A stretch of 64,000 nucleotides of DNA, taken from NCBI RefSeq assembly GCF_036959255.1, contig NZ_JAWMTI010000002.1, positions 976,054 to 1,040,053 of the forward strand, in the 5' to 3' direction. A program made the translations under genes and the position numbers. The notes beneath the pieces are model-generated. The model had not been told where the DNA came from and did no database searches. It was given only the letters and a program-made list of their open reading frames with translations. Position 1 is the first letter of the stretch, and each line of letters begins with the position of its first letter. Positions 45,197-53,458 of the stretch are shown piece after piece. Origin of the DNA: Olivibacter sp036959255 (GTDB taxonomy: Bacteria > Bacteroidota > Bacteroidia > Sphingobacteriales > Sphingobacteriaceae).

Positions 45197-45757
45197 ATGA
45201 ATACTTCAGCGGAATACGATACAATAATTACCAAATGTAGAGACCTGTTCGTAAAAAAAGCGGCCGATTATGGAACAGCATGGCGAATTATGCGATTGCC
45301 TTCCGTTACCGATCAGATCTTCATCAAAGCCCAACGCATTCGAACCATTGAAGAAAATAAGTTTGCTAAAATCCCCGATGATATTCCCTCTGAATATATA
45401 GGTATCATCAATTATTGTATAATTGCCATGATTCAACTGGAGTTACCGACTAACGCTGAAGAGAATCTGCCAATTGCAAAAGTTAAAGAATTGTATGAAC
45501 AGTATATCAACGAAACGAAAGAGCTCATGCTTTCAAAAAATCATGATTATGGTGAAGCTTGGAGAGATCTCCGGATGGGCTCGCTCACGGATCTGATTCT
45601 GATGAAAATTTTCAGAGTAAAACAAATTGAAGACAACAGCGGACTAACCATCGCTTCGGAGGGAGTAAAAGCTAATTATCAGGATATGCTCAACTACGCC
45701 GTTTTCGCGCTCATTAAATTAACAAATCCTACGGAAGAACAAATTCAAAACGCATAA
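45197..45757 (+). CDS. DUF1599 domain protein
   Basis: A 186-residue soluble protein made of two similar halves: RDLFVKKAADYGTAWRIMRLPSVTDQIFIKAQRIRTIEEN and KELMLSKNHDYGEAWRDLRMGSLTDLILMKIFRVKQIEDN. Each half has a (K)xxDYGxAWR element followed by xRxxQIE. This is the DUF1599 fold, also listed as a nucleotide-modification-associated domain. Function in Bacteroidota is not known. It is followed after 6 bp by the DoxX-like gene, its usual partner in this phylum as I recall. Confidence 0.92.
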   Translation: MNTSAEYDTIITKCRDLFVKKAADYGTAWRIMRLPSVTDQIFIKAQRIRTIEENKFAKIPDDIPSEYIGIINYCIIAMIQLELPTNAEENLPIAKVKELYEQYINETKELMLSKNHDYGEAWRDLRMGSLTDLILMKIFRVKQIEDNSGLTIASEGVKANYQDMLNYAVFALIKLTNPTEEQIQNA

Positions 45758-45763
45758 GATGTT

Positions 45764-46414
45764 ATGACCCTCACGACCGCAAAGCGAAATAAAAGTTCCT
45801 TTCTACTGGCCTTTTCCCGTTTGTTTGTTGGCTTTTTATTTATTTTCTCGGGGTTAATCAAAGCAAATGATCCCATTGGATTTGCCTATAAACTGCAAGA
45901 GTATTTCGAAGTTTTTCATATAGCATTTTTAAATGATTATGCAGTCGCTATTGCCATCGTTTTATGTAGCCTGGAAATGGTTCTCGGTGCTCTGTTGCTT
46001 TTCGGTCTGTATAGTAGAAAAGTTTCGCTCGGTTTATTGTTGTTGATTATATTTTTCACATTCCTTACTTTTTATTCGGCATTTTTTAACGTAGTAACTT
46101 CCTGCGGCTGTTTCGGTGATGCGATAAAATTAACACCCTGGCAATCGTTTACTAAAGATTTAATCTTACTGCTTTTTATTCTCATCATTTTTTTTAACAG
46201 AAAAAATATAAAACCGCTGTTTTCTAATGAAATCAGTCAGGTACTCACCCTCTCGGCCGCAATAGTTATCAGTATAGGCATCGGTATCTACACGTATAAT
46301 TTCTTACCCTTTATTGATTTTCTGCCCTACAAGGCGGGAAACAATCTACCTGCCTTAATGCACGTTCCCAAANGCAATAGTTATCAGTATAGGCATCGGT
46401 ATCTACACGTATAA
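45764..46414 (+). pseudogene. DoxX/BT_3928-like membrane protein, 5' part (frame broken by duplication)
   Basis: The N-terminal part of a membrane protein: SRLFVGFLFIFSGLIKANDPIGFAYKLQEYFE is the DoxX start, with four helices to about residue 190 and the motif FNVVTSCGCFGDAIKLTPWQ, a Cys pair as in MauE/DoxX proteins. The frame runs into the ambiguous base at 46373 and then into an out-of-frame copy. Removing 115 bases joins it to the 3' part as a protein of 394 residues. I believe the break is an assembly artefact, so the gene is probably intact in the organism. Confidence 0.85.
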
Positions 46415-46487
46415 TTTCTTACCCTTTATTGATTTTCTGCCCTACAAGGCGGGAAACAATCTACCTGCCTTAATGCACGTTCCCAAA
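46259..46487 (+). repeat. 114-bp exact tandem duplication split by N (assembly join)
   Basis: Bases 46259-46372 and 46374-46487 are the same as far as I can read, with a single N at 46373. Both copies carry the same reading phase of the DoxX-like gene, but the offset of 115 shifts the frame. This is the pattern expected when two contig ends that overlap by 114 bp are placed end to end with one N. Confidence 0.93.
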
Positions 46488-47063
46488 GGAGCGCCCTTGG
46501 ATGAATATGAAATCACATATACACTTCAAAATAAAACAACCAAGGAAACTAAATCAGTGACCGATAAGGTCTATCTCCAACAAGAGCTTTGGAAAGATGA
46601 AAACTGGGAGGTTATAGGAGATCCCACAAGTCGTTTAGTAAAAGAAGGTTACCAGGCTCCCATTAAAGATTTAAGCATAACGGATGCGCAAGGTGTCGAT
46701 TACACCAAGGAAATCATCGAGAATCCTTATTATAACCTGCTATTTGTTTCCTATAATCTCGATAAGGCCAATCTAAAAGCCTTGAATAAAGTGAATGAAC
46801 TTGCTAAACGAGCCTCAGAAGAATATAACATACGGACGGTGTTACTTACCGCAAGTACCGCTCAACAGGTAAGCGAACTCGACAGTCAAACAAAGCTTTA
46901 TGCGGAAACTTTTTTTGCGGATGCAATTCCATTGAAAAGCATGGTACGGGCTAACCCAGGCATTATGTTGTTAAAAAACGGAATAGTTGTCAAGAAGTGG
47001 CATTACCGCACGCTCCCGTCTTTTGAAACCCTAGCCAAACGTTATTTTGAACACTTAGATTAA
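46374..47063 (+). pseudogene. DoxX/BT_3928-like membrane protein, 3' part
   Basis: The in-frame remainder of the same gene. After the repeated helix and NNLPALMHVPKG, the residues from about 46490 form a periplasmic domain: EYEITYTLQNKTTKETKSV, then LLFVSYNLDKANLKALNKVNELA and NPGIMLLKNGIVVKKWHYRTLPSFE, a thioredoxin-like fold without the CxxC motif. Such DoxX plus thioredoxin-like fusions follow DUF1599 in Bacteroidota. It is followed 13 bp later by aroK. Software may report a separate protein from the ATG at 46473. Confidence 0.85.
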
Positions 47064-47076
47064 GCAATAATATTTC

Positions 47077-47589
47077 ATGTTAAAGAAGCATGTTTTCCTA
47101 ATAGGCTTTATGGGCGTTGGAAAAACCACAAATGGTAAAAAATTAGCCCAAGCTTTAAACAGAAAATTCATCGATTTAGATGAAACCTTTGTGGAACAGG
47201 CAGGGATGTCAATTACCGACTATTTTAAGCAGTATGGAGAAGAGGCTTTTCGAATCAAAGAAAGGGATATCCTACAAAATCTTTCCATTCCGGAAGCAGC
47301 AATAATAGCAACAGGAGGCGGGGCGCCTTGCTTCTTTGATAATATGGAGTGGATGAATAAAAACGGTATTACGCTCTACCTACAAATTCCGACAGCTGCC
47401 TTGGCAAAACGATTGGCCGCGAGCAAAAGGCATAAACGACCCTTAATTCAGGATCTAAGCGAAGAAGAAATTTTCGAATTCATTAACGAACGAATGCGCG
47501 TTCGGCATCCTTTTTATGCAAAAGCGCATCATCACATTAATGTTATCGATCTCGATATTGATGCACTCATAAAAAATCTGGATCTATAA
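47077..47589 (+). CDS. aroK: Shikimate kinase
   Basis: Phosphorylates shikimate with ATP in aromatic amino acid synthesis. The 170-residue protein has the P-loop GFMGVGKTT at 10-18, the substrate motif FIDLDETFVEQAG (about 30-42), EEAFRIKERDIL with the shikimate-binding Arg, GGGAPC at about 84-89, and the LID region KRHKRPL. It follows the DoxX-like gene by 13 bp. Its 3' end overlaps the convergent DUF721 gene by 6 bp. Confidence 0.96.
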   Translation: MLKKHVFLIGFMGVGKTTNGKKLAQALNRKFIDLDETFVEQAGMSITDYFKQYGEEAFRIKERDILQNLSIPEAAIIATGGGAPCFFDNMEWMNKNGITLYLQIPTAALAKRLAASKRHKRPLIQDLSEEEIFEFINERMRVRHPFYAKAHHHINVIDLDIDALIKNLDL

Positions 47590-47874
47590 AATAACAACAT
47601 CTTCGATCACCACCCTCCCAACATATTCATTTAATTTACCAATGATCTGAGAACGCATAAGGAGCAGTTCATTCTTTATAACAGCCGATTCCACTCTTAC
47701 AAACAACTTCTTATCCCGTATAAATAGCTGCTTTGTACGATTGGCTATTGCCGTGCCCATTAATTCCGGCCAGGCAGCCAATATAGAAGTCTCATCAAAT
47801 TTCCGTCGCAATTTCAATGCATCTAGGTATTGACTGATGGCTTCTTTTAGTGTTTTATCATTTGTACGGCCCAT
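47584..47874 (-). CDS. DUF721 (DciA-like) protein
   Basis: A 96-residue protein of the DUF721 family, related to DciA, the helicase-operator protein of many bacteria that lack DnaC/DnaI. It has ILAAWPELMGTAIANRTKQLFIRDKKLFVRVESAVIKNELLLM, the W-x-x-x-x-G...K-L-x-V pattern of the family. Its place downstream of recF on the same strand, as in other bacteria, supports a link to replication; the role here is inferred. The stop overlaps the aroK stop by 6 bp. Confidence 0.86.
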   Translation of the reverse strand: MGRTNDKTLKEAISQYLDALKLRRKFDETSILAAWPELMGTAIANRTKQLFIRDKKLFVRVESAVIKNELLLMRSQIIGKLNEYVGRVVIEDVVIL

Positions 47875-48006
47875 TCTTAATTTGAATAAATACGATCGAC
47901 ATTAAAATAATCTGAAGCTATATGACAAGAAAATTGCGAAGGGCCTCTTTCTCGGCTGCTTCCATAATTGGAGAACAAAAAGAAGTTGATCTTTATTGTT
48001 GACATC

Positions 48007-48014
48007 CAAAGTTA
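48007..48014 (-). promoter_or_regulatory. Putative -7 element between recF and the DUF721 gene
   Basis: Minus strand TAACTTTG in the 237-bp spacer, implying a leader of about 125 bases. The large gap from recF makes a separate promoter plausible. Confidence 0.4.
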
Positions 48015-48111
48015 CGAATAGACTGATGATTTAGCGTAAAAGTTTTCAACATTAATCAGAAAGTATGATATCGACTGTTTGCCCCGCCAGTCCGTCATTA
48101 TTCCACTATAG

Positions 48112-49209
48112 TTAGCGTATCTTCCCTTTGTCAACTTCGAAGACTCGTACATCGACATCGATACCCCGAAAGGTATTTTGAACACGTTCTATACTTGTAT
48201 CTGTGATAAAAATCTGTCCAAAATCGTCATGGGAAACCATTTCCATCAGCTTTCTGGTACGCTTGTCGTCCAATTTATCAAAAATATCATCCAATAACAG
48301 CAAGGGTTTAAACCCCTTCTCTTTACACAAAAAGCTATATTGCGCTAATTTTAGTGCGATTAAAAACGATTTTTGCTGCCCCTGTGACCCGAATTTTTTC
48401 AAGGGCATACCCTGAATGGTGAATTGCAGATCATCTTTATGGACTCCTACCGTTGTTCGCTCCAAGATACGGTCCTTTGACAAAGAGCTATTCAGTAAAT
48501 CGGCAAAACTATTTCCAAACAACTGCGATTCATAAATCAATTCAACCGTTTCCATTTCATTACTTAAGTGTCGATAGTGTTTGTTAAAGATTTCTATAAA
48601 TGGATTGATAAAAAGCTTACGTTTTTCAAAAATCTGTTCACCTACCTGCGCTAGTTGTTCATTATATATGGCTAGTAAATCGTCGTCATAGTTCTTGCTC
48701 TGGGCCTGCTGCTTCAATAAACTATTTCTACTCTGAAGATATTTATTGTATAAGATTAAATTGTCCAAGTACCGATTATCTGTTTGTGAAATCACATTAT
48801 CGATAAATTTACGCCGCTCCTCACTTCCCTCCGAAATGATAAACGAATCGTTAGGGGAAATCATCACTAAAGGATAAGCACCTATGTGATCAGCTAGCCG
48901 CTGATAATCTTTTTTGTTCTTCTTAAATTGTTTCTTTTGGTTTCGCTTTAAGCTGCATGCCAAAACATCCTCTTGATTTTCCCTTTCAAACACCCCTTGC
49001 ACCATAAAGAAATCAGCTTGTTGTTTGATTTGTTGCGAGTCAATTGGGTTGAAGTAACTTTTGCATAGCGAAAGATAATGCAATGCATCCAAAATATTTG
49101 TTTTCCCGGCACCATTATCTCCTGTAAAAGCATTCACGCCCGGAGCAAATGTTAACGAAGCTTCTTCATAATTTTTAAAATTGATGACTGTTAATTCTTT
49201 AACCCACAT
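48112..49209 (-). CDS. recF: DNA replication and repair protein RecF
   Basis: A 365-residue SMC-like ATPase that loads RecA at gaps with RecO and RecR. Walker A is GDNGAGKTNILDALHYLSLCKSY; the signature motif is KFGSQGQQKSFLIALKLAQ, and Walker B is PLLLLDDIFDKLDDKR, with the D-loop after it. I start at the ATG at 49209 (MWVKELTVINFKNY), since the family starts here; earlier in-frame ATGs at 49221 and 49245 remain possible. A divergent TPR gene lies upstream beyond a repeat tract. Confidence 0.95.
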   Translation of the reverse strand: MWVKELTVINFKNYEEASLTFAPGVNAFTGDNGAGKTNILDALHYLSLCKSYFNPIDSQQIKQQADFFMVQGVFERENQEDVLACSLKRNQKKQFKKNKKDYQRLADHIGAYPLVMISPNDSFIISEGSEERRKFIDNVISQTDNRYLDNLILYNKYLQSRNSLLKQQAQSKNYDDDLLAIYNEQLAQVGEQIFEKRKLFINPFIEIFNKHYRHLSNEMETVELIYESQLFGNSFADLLNSSLSKDRILERTTVGVHKDDLQFTIQGMPLKKFGSQGQQKSFLIALKLAQYSFLCKEKGFKPLLLLDDIFDKLDDKRTRKLMEMVSHDDFGQIFITDTSIERVQNTFRGIDVDVRVFEVDKGKIR

Positions 49210-49287
49210 AGGTACAAACATAGATAAATAAGCCGCAAGACGCAAATAAGCTGAATGGTATAAGGACCTCGTTACTGATTGCTACTT

Positions 49288-49350
49288 CCCTTATACCTCA
49301 CAACCTTATATCTTACAACTTACAACCTCTCACTTCATACCTTACGATCT
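49288..49350 (-). repeat. Degenerate short-word repeat between recF and the TPR gene
   Basis: On the minus strand the tract is a run of words such as GTAAGGTATGAA, GTTGTAAG, GTTGTGAGGTATAAGG. They repeat with variable spacing of about 7-15 bases and are nearly free of C. Similar tracts occur between genes in Bacteroidota genomes. It lies outside the likely promoter at 49378-49407. Confidence 0.62.
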
Positions 49351-49377
49351 TCTCTAAAAATCTTTTATACTTGGTTC

Positions 49378-49407
49378 TTGTATCTAAGGTTTAAAAATGT
49401 ATTTTTG
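49378..49407 (+). promoter_or_regulatory. Promoter of the TPR gene and ribH
   Basis: TTG (49378-49380), 19 bp, then TATTTTTG (49400-49407), matching both the -33 and -7 elements of the Bacteroidota primary sigma factor. Transcription would start near 49413, about 35 bases before the GTG at 49448. Confidence 0.7.
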
Positions 49408-49447
49408 CAATCTTAAAAAACTGAACTCAAATTAACCAAAAAATAAC

Positions 49448-50101
49448 GTGAGCGTTAATAATACAAAAAATAGCGGAACAGGAAGTTTTATCCGCGACAA
49501 TCAGAAAAGTCTAGCATTTATTGCTATAGGCATTGTTGTTTTGATTTTGCTTTATATCGGTTATCAACGTTTCTATCTAGCCCCAAGAGCAGAGAGAGCC
49601 ACGAATGAGATGTTTAAAGCTGAAGAATATGCGATGATAGACTCCTTACAAAACAGAGCTATTGATGGAGACGGCTCTTACCCCGGCTTCAAAGAAATTG
49701 CAGAGGAATATTCAAACACAAAATCGGCAAACGTAGCAAATGCTTATTTAGGTGGTCTGTATTTACGTCAGGGCAAATATCAAGAGGCCGCTAACGCCTT
49801 GTCCAAATATTCGGATACCGGAAGCCCCGTTTTAGACCCGCTAGTAACCGGTTTATTGGGTGATGCTTACACAGAGTTAAAAGATTATAAAAAAGCGGCG
49901 GATCAGTATAAGAAAGCGGCAAGCAAAAGTGACAATTCCTTTACAGCGCCCTTGTTTCTAAAAAAACTGGGATTAGTATACGAAGCACAGAATGATTATA
50001 AGTCTGCGTTAGAAAATTATCAAAAAATCAAAAAAGACTATCCGCAAAGTTACGAAGCTTCCATTATCGATGGCTATATTGCTCGCTGTGAGGCTCACTA
50101 A
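49448..50101 (+). CDS. TPR membrane protein (YfgM-like)
   Basis: A 217-residue protein with one N-terminal membrane helix (LAFIAIGIVVLILLYIGYQRFY, residues about 22-43) and a periplasmic domain of tetratricopeptide repeats, such as ANAYLGGLYLRQGKYQEAANAL and LLGDAYTELKDYKKAADQYKKA. The arrangement recalls YfgM/BamD-like factors that assist envelope protein folding, but a family name cannot be fixed. The start is GTG. ribH follows by 27 bp. Confidence 0.85.
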   Translation: MSVNNTKNSGTGSFIRDNQKSLAFIAIGIVVLILLYIGYQRFYLAPRAERATNEMFKAEEYAMIDSLQNRAIDGDGSYPGFKEIAEEYSNTKSANVANAYLGGLYLRQGKYQEAANALSKYSDTGSPVLDPLVTGLLGDAYTELKDYKKAADQYKKAASKSDNSFTAPLFLKKLGLVYEAQNDYKSALENYQKIKKDYPQSYEASIIDGYIARCEAH

Positions 50102-50128
50102 CCGAGCGCAATTTTATAAGATGTTCAA

Positions 50129-50623
50129 ATGGCAACAAACTTAAAAAATTTATCTGATTTTTCCCATCTTGAAGTGGGTTCCGCAGCCAATTTGGAAATT
50201 GCTATTGTTGTTGCACAATGGAATGCACAAGTAACCTCTCCTTTATTGGAAGGCGCGTATAACCGACTTCTTAAACAGGGTGCCCTTGAAGATAAAATTC
50301 ACGTCTTACAAGTACCGGGAAGTTACGAACTGAGTGCCGGTGCTGATATTATCCTGCGGAAGAAGCAAATAGATGCTGTAATATGCCTTGGTTGTGTCAT
50401 ACAGGGCGATACGCCGCATTTCACTTTTATATGCGAGGCGGTAGCAAACGGTGTTACAAACGTATCCTTAAAATATAATAAACCCGTAATTTTCGGTGTG
50501 CTCACAACCAATACATTAGCGCAGGCATTGGAACGTGCAGGAGGTAAACATGGTAACAAAGGCGAAGAAGCAGCAGTAACCGCTATTCAAATGGCGAATT
50601 TGAGCAAATCTATAAGCGCTTAG
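50129..50623 (+). CDS. ribH: 6,7-dimethyl-8-ribityllumazine synthase
   Basis: Makes lumazine, the precursor of riboflavin, from a ribityl-uracil and butanone phosphate. The 164 residues show IAIVVAQWNAQVTSPL at the N-terminus, VPGSYELSAGADIIL (substrate loop), DAVICLGCVIQGDTPHFTFICEAVANGV with the catalytic His in DTPHF, and FGVLTTNTLAQALERAGGKHGNKGEEA. It forms icosahedral or decameric shells. Neighbour of the TPR gene; other rib genes are not in the window. Confidence 0.97.
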   Translation: MATNLKNLSDFSHLEVGSAANLEIAIVVAQWNAQVTSPLLEGAYNRLLKQGALEDKIHVLQVPGSYELSAGADIILRKKQIDAVICLGCVIQGDTPHFTFICEAVANGVTNVSLKYNKPVIFGVLTTNTLAQALERAGGKHGNKGEEAAVTAIQMANLSKSISA

Positions 50624-50689
50624 CTATAAAATATTTGCTAATTACCCATATTTAGGGTATGTTTACTTGCTTTATATAATAAATGGACC

Positions 50690-50809
50690 ATGAAAAATTC
50701 ATTAATTTATATCATTCTGCTGGCTATCGGTTTATTTTTATTCCAAGGCTGCGCTCGTAAAACATGTCCCGCTTACAATTCTTATCCTAAAACAAAAAGG
50801 TTAAGGTAA
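50690..50809 (+). CDS. Tiny lipoprotein (39 residues)
   Basis: A short open frame starting ATG: residues 1-18 MKNSLIYIILLAIGLFLF form a signal helix, then QGC gives a lipobox with Cys21 and ARKTCPAYNSYPKTKRLR follows. It has a normal signal plus lipobox and basic tail, and small lipoproteins of this kind with a CPAY element are seen in Bacteroidota as I recall. It lies 66 bp after ribH. Function is unknown. Confidence 0.7.
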   Translation: MKNSLIYIILLAIGLFLFQGCARKTCPAYNSYPKTKRLR

Positions 50810-50965
50810 GCAGTGATCATCATCATCATCTTAAGTACCTTCACTTGAAACAATTCAACACATAACTTGTTCACGAATAACATACCGATTTTTATAAGAA
50901 GGTTCGGTAATGTTTGTATGAAACGAACACGAGAATTTAGCATGTAAATTACAAAAAACGAGAAA

Positions 50966-51718
50966 ATGCGTACTTTAAAGATTAAACGTGCTTTTTTTTT
51001 GATACTTTTTTTACTTTCTTTTACCGAAAAACAAGCTTTTTCTCAGACTAAGGATCAAATTGTTGATCTAATATGGCAAGGTCTTGGTGGTAAACAGGGT
51101 TGGAATGAAGCCCGTTATTTTATGTTCAGCTGTCATGCCAATCTCAATGAAACATTGTCCCGGGAACACGCTTATATATGGGATCGAAATACAGGAAACT
51201 GCCGTTTTGAAGGAACCAATGAGCGGGCGCAAAAAGTTGTCGTGTTATTCAATGCAGAGAATAATAAAGGCAAGGCCTTTGTGGATAATAAAATTATAAA
51301 TAATAATGATTCCGCTGCTCATATTATTTTCCCCGTCATCAGCGCCTTTAATACAGAGACCTTTTGGTTATTTCCGCCAAAGAATCTCACAGATCCTTCG
51401 CTGCTCACCGTAAAAGAGACCGAATTAATTGGAAGCACTCGATATAATGTAATTGAAATACAGCAATTGCCCACAGATAGCGTACAATTTCGATCAAAAG
51501 TATACATCGATACCAATACAGGTCAGATCTTTCAATGGCAGGCCCTTGATCAGGAAGGCCATATCAAATACAATTTCCTCGCATCCAATTTCAAAGATGT
51601 AGGAGGCGGACTCGTTCTCGCTACGGCTTTCATCGATACAAAAAATGGTTTTTTCATGAAATTCCCTATTGTATCAGCCCTTATCAATGTTGAATCTGAC
51701 AAACTTACAAAACCCTAG
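50966..51718 (+). CDS. Exported protein of unknown function
   Basis: A 250-residue protein with signal peptide RAFFLILFLLSFTEKQAFSQ. The mature part has beta-rich stretches: YFMFSCHANLNETLSREHAYIWDRNTGNCRFEG, KVVVLFNAENNKGKAFVDN, YNVIEIQQLPTDSVQFRSKVYIDTNTGQIFQWQA and GGGLVLATAFID. The strand pattern recalls the half-barrel fold of lipoprotein-sorting LolA/LolB-like proteins, but this is a guess. The YtxJ-like gene starts 10 bp after its stop and is probably cotranscribed. Confidence 0.72.
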   Translation: MRTLKIKRAFFLILFLLSFTEKQAFSQTKDQIVDLIWQGLGGKQGWNEARYFMFSCHANLNETLSREHAYIWDRNTGNCRFEGTNERAQKVVVLFNAENNKGKAFVDNKIINNNDSAAHIIFPVISAFNTETFWLFPPKNLTDPSLLTVKETELIGSTRYNVIEIQQLPTDSVQFRSKVYIDTNTGQIFQWQALDQEGHIKYNFLASNFKDVGGGLVLATAFIDTKNGFFMKFPIVSALINVESDKLTKP

Positions 51719-51728
51719 TACGACACAT

Positions 51729-52061
51729 ATGAAATGGATTGAACTGAACTCACCAGACGTGCTTGAAGCGATAGCCGACTCAAATTCGTATGCTATTATT
51801 TTTAAACATAGTACACGTTGTCCGGTAAGTGGGATGGCAAAAAGAACGTTTGAATTCGAATCGTCCCTTATACCGGAAGAAATACCCGTATACTTAGTCG
51901 ATTTGATTAAATATCGTGATATATCTAATCAAATCGCAGCTAAGTGGAATGTAAGACATGAGTCTCCTCAAGTATTGTTAGTGAAAGGCGATCATTGCCT
52001 ATACAACGAGTCCCATAGCGAAATAGAAGTGGCCAGGGTTGTGGTTAAGATGGCCAGTTAA
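51729..52061 (+). CDS. YtxJ-like bacillithiol-system redox protein
   Basis: A 110-residue thioredoxin-fold protein of the YtxJ family. The single active-site Cys is in KHSTRCPVSGMAKRTFE, and the C-terminal part has NVRHESPQVLLVKGDHCLYNESHSEI with the cis-Pro. YtxJ occurs in bacteria that make bacillithiol, as Bacteroidota do, and is proposed to act as a bacilliredoxin. I start at the ATG at 51729, because the earlier ATG at 51669 lies within the upstream gene. The next gene, OsmC, is convergent with a 17-bp overlap. Confidence 0.88.
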   Translation: MKWIELNSPDVLEAIADSNSYAIIFKHSTRCPVSGMAKRTFEFESSLIPEEIPVYLVDLIKYRDISNQIAAKWNVRHESPQVLLVKGDHCLYNESHSEIEVARVVVKMAS

Positions 52062-52458
52062 ACGTCAGGCTTTTCTTAATGTCAGGATGTAAACTTAAAT
52101 AAACGGGACAAGTTTCCGCAGCCCTTTGCAAAATGCGTTGCTCATGATCTGAATAGTTTATCCCCTCGGGAAAATTCAATACAACTTGTATCTCAGCAAT
52201 TTTTCGTGGATTTGCCTGCATTATCTTCGTAGTAGACGCTTGTACTTCTCCAAGTTTGATTTCGTGGGCTCTTGCAACAATTCCCATAATCGTTAACATG
52301 CAACTCGTTAATGAGGCAGCCAATAAGTCGGTTGGCGAAAAAGCCTCCCCTTTACCCTGATTATCGACAGGTGCGTCGGTTATTAATAGCGATTGAGATT
52401 GCACATGCGTCGCTTCGGTTCGTAAATCGCCTAAATAGGTCGTTTCAACTGTAGCCAT
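52045..52458 (-). CDS. OsmC family protein
   Basis: A 137-residue protein of the OsmC/Ohr family, whose members reduce organic peroxides through two cysteines. The first Cys is in AASLTSCMLTIMGIVA and the second in QRAAETCPVYLSL, at normal spacing. DNQGKGEAFSPTDLLAASL precedes the first. It belongs to the broad OsmC/YhfA branch rather than Ohr, so a peroxidase role is likely but not certain. Its 3' end overlaps the convergent YtxJ-like gene by 17 bp. Confidence 0.93.
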   Translation of the reverse strand: MATVETTYLGDLRTEATHVQSQSLLITDAPVDNQGKGEAFSPTDLLAASLTSCMLTIMGIVARAHEIKLGEVQASTTKIMQANPRKIAEIQVVLNFPEGINYSDHEQRILQRAAETCPVYLSLHPDIKKSLTFNWPS

Positions 52459-52551
52459 TGTAAAATATAATTAGAATGTAATAAGCCATTATTTGAGTAC
52501 CCAACTATCCAAGTCAACACAAATACGCCACTAAATTAAAAAATTATTAAC

Positions 52552-52559
52552 TACTTTTG
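52552..52559 (+). promoter_or_regulatory. Putative -7 element of lipA
   Basis: TACTTTTG matches TAnnTTTG and ends 4 bp before the lipA ATG at 52564, so the message would have almost no leader. No well-placed -33 TTG is seen. Confidence 0.45.
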
Positions 52560-52563
52560 TGTT

Positions 52564-53445
52564 ATGATTGAACTACCCGTTATTCCTGCCAATCAATTGC
52601 AACGCAAGCCAGATTGGCTACGTGTTAAACTTCCCGTAGGTAAAGAATACAAACATGTAAGAGGTTTAGTAGACGAACATAAACTCCATACGATTTGCGA
52701 AAGCGGTAATTGCCCCAATATGGGCGAATGTTGGGGGGCAGGTACAGCAACTTTTATGATTTTAGGCAATATCTGTACGCGGTCCTGTTCATTTTGCGCA
52801 GTAGCGACTGGTAGGCCAAAAGCGGTTGAATTAGATGAGCCTATGCGTGTAGCTACCTCGGTTAAACTTATGCAAGTAAAACATTGCGTAATTACCTCTG
52901 TGGATAGGGATGACCTGAAAGATGGTGGTTCAATTATTTGGGCCGAAACTGTAAATGCCATTCGACGAGAAAGCCCAGGAACTACGCTTGAAACGCTCAT
53001 TCCGGACTTCAAAGGAATTTGGGAAAATTTAGATCGCGTATTGGCTGTGCGTCCCGAAGTGGTTTCGCACAATTTGGAAACAGTTCGACGTCTCACTAAG
53101 GAAGTGCGTATACAAGCTAAATACGACAGAAGCTTAGCCTGTTTGAAAAGAATATCTGCTGCAGGTTTACGCACAAAATCAGGTATAATGCTTGGTTTTG
53201 GAGAAACCGAAGCCGATGTAATCGAAGCGATGCAAGATCTATATGATGCCGGTGTACATATTCTTACATTAGGACAGTATTTACAACCTACGAAAGCCCA
53301 TCATCCGGTGGTTGAATGGATTACACCGGAACAATTTAACCGTTATCAAGAGATTGGCTTAAAAATGGGATTTAAATACGTCGAGAGCGGTCCTCTAGTA
53401 CGTTCTTCTTATCATGCAGAAAAGCACCTGTTTGATATGCAGTAA
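52564..53445 (+). CDS. lipA: Lipoyl synthase
   Basis: A radical-SAM enzyme that inserts two sulfurs into octanoyl groups on E2 and GcvH proteins. The 293 residues show the auxiliary cluster motif CESGNCPNMGECW (CxxxxCxxxxxC) near residue 42, the radical-SAM motif CTRSCSFCAV (CxxxCxxC) near 71, and the C-terminal RSSY Ser that caps the auxiliary cluster (GPLVRSSYHAEKH). A terminator sits in the convergent gene end just after the stop. Confidence 0.98.
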   Translation: MIELPVIPANQLQRKPDWLRVKLPVGKEYKHVRGLVDEHKLHTICESGNCPNMGECWGAGTATFMILGNICTRSCSFCAVATGRPKAVELDEPMRVATSVKLMQVKHCVITSVDRDDLKDGGSIIWAETVNAIRRESPGTTLETLIPDFKGIWENLDRVLAVRPEVVSHNLETVRRLTKEVRIQAKYDRSLACLKRISAAGLRTKSGIMLGFGETEADVIEAMQDLYDAGVHILTLGQYLQPTKAHHPVVEWITPEQFNRYQEIGLKMGFKYVESGPLVRSSYHAEKHLFDMQ

Positions 53446-53458
53446 GTGATAAAATATA

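Noticed and set aside
46374..46487. Genuine tandem duplication in the DoxX-like gene
   Set aside because: The single N and the restoration of one frame on deleting 115 bases favour an assembly join.
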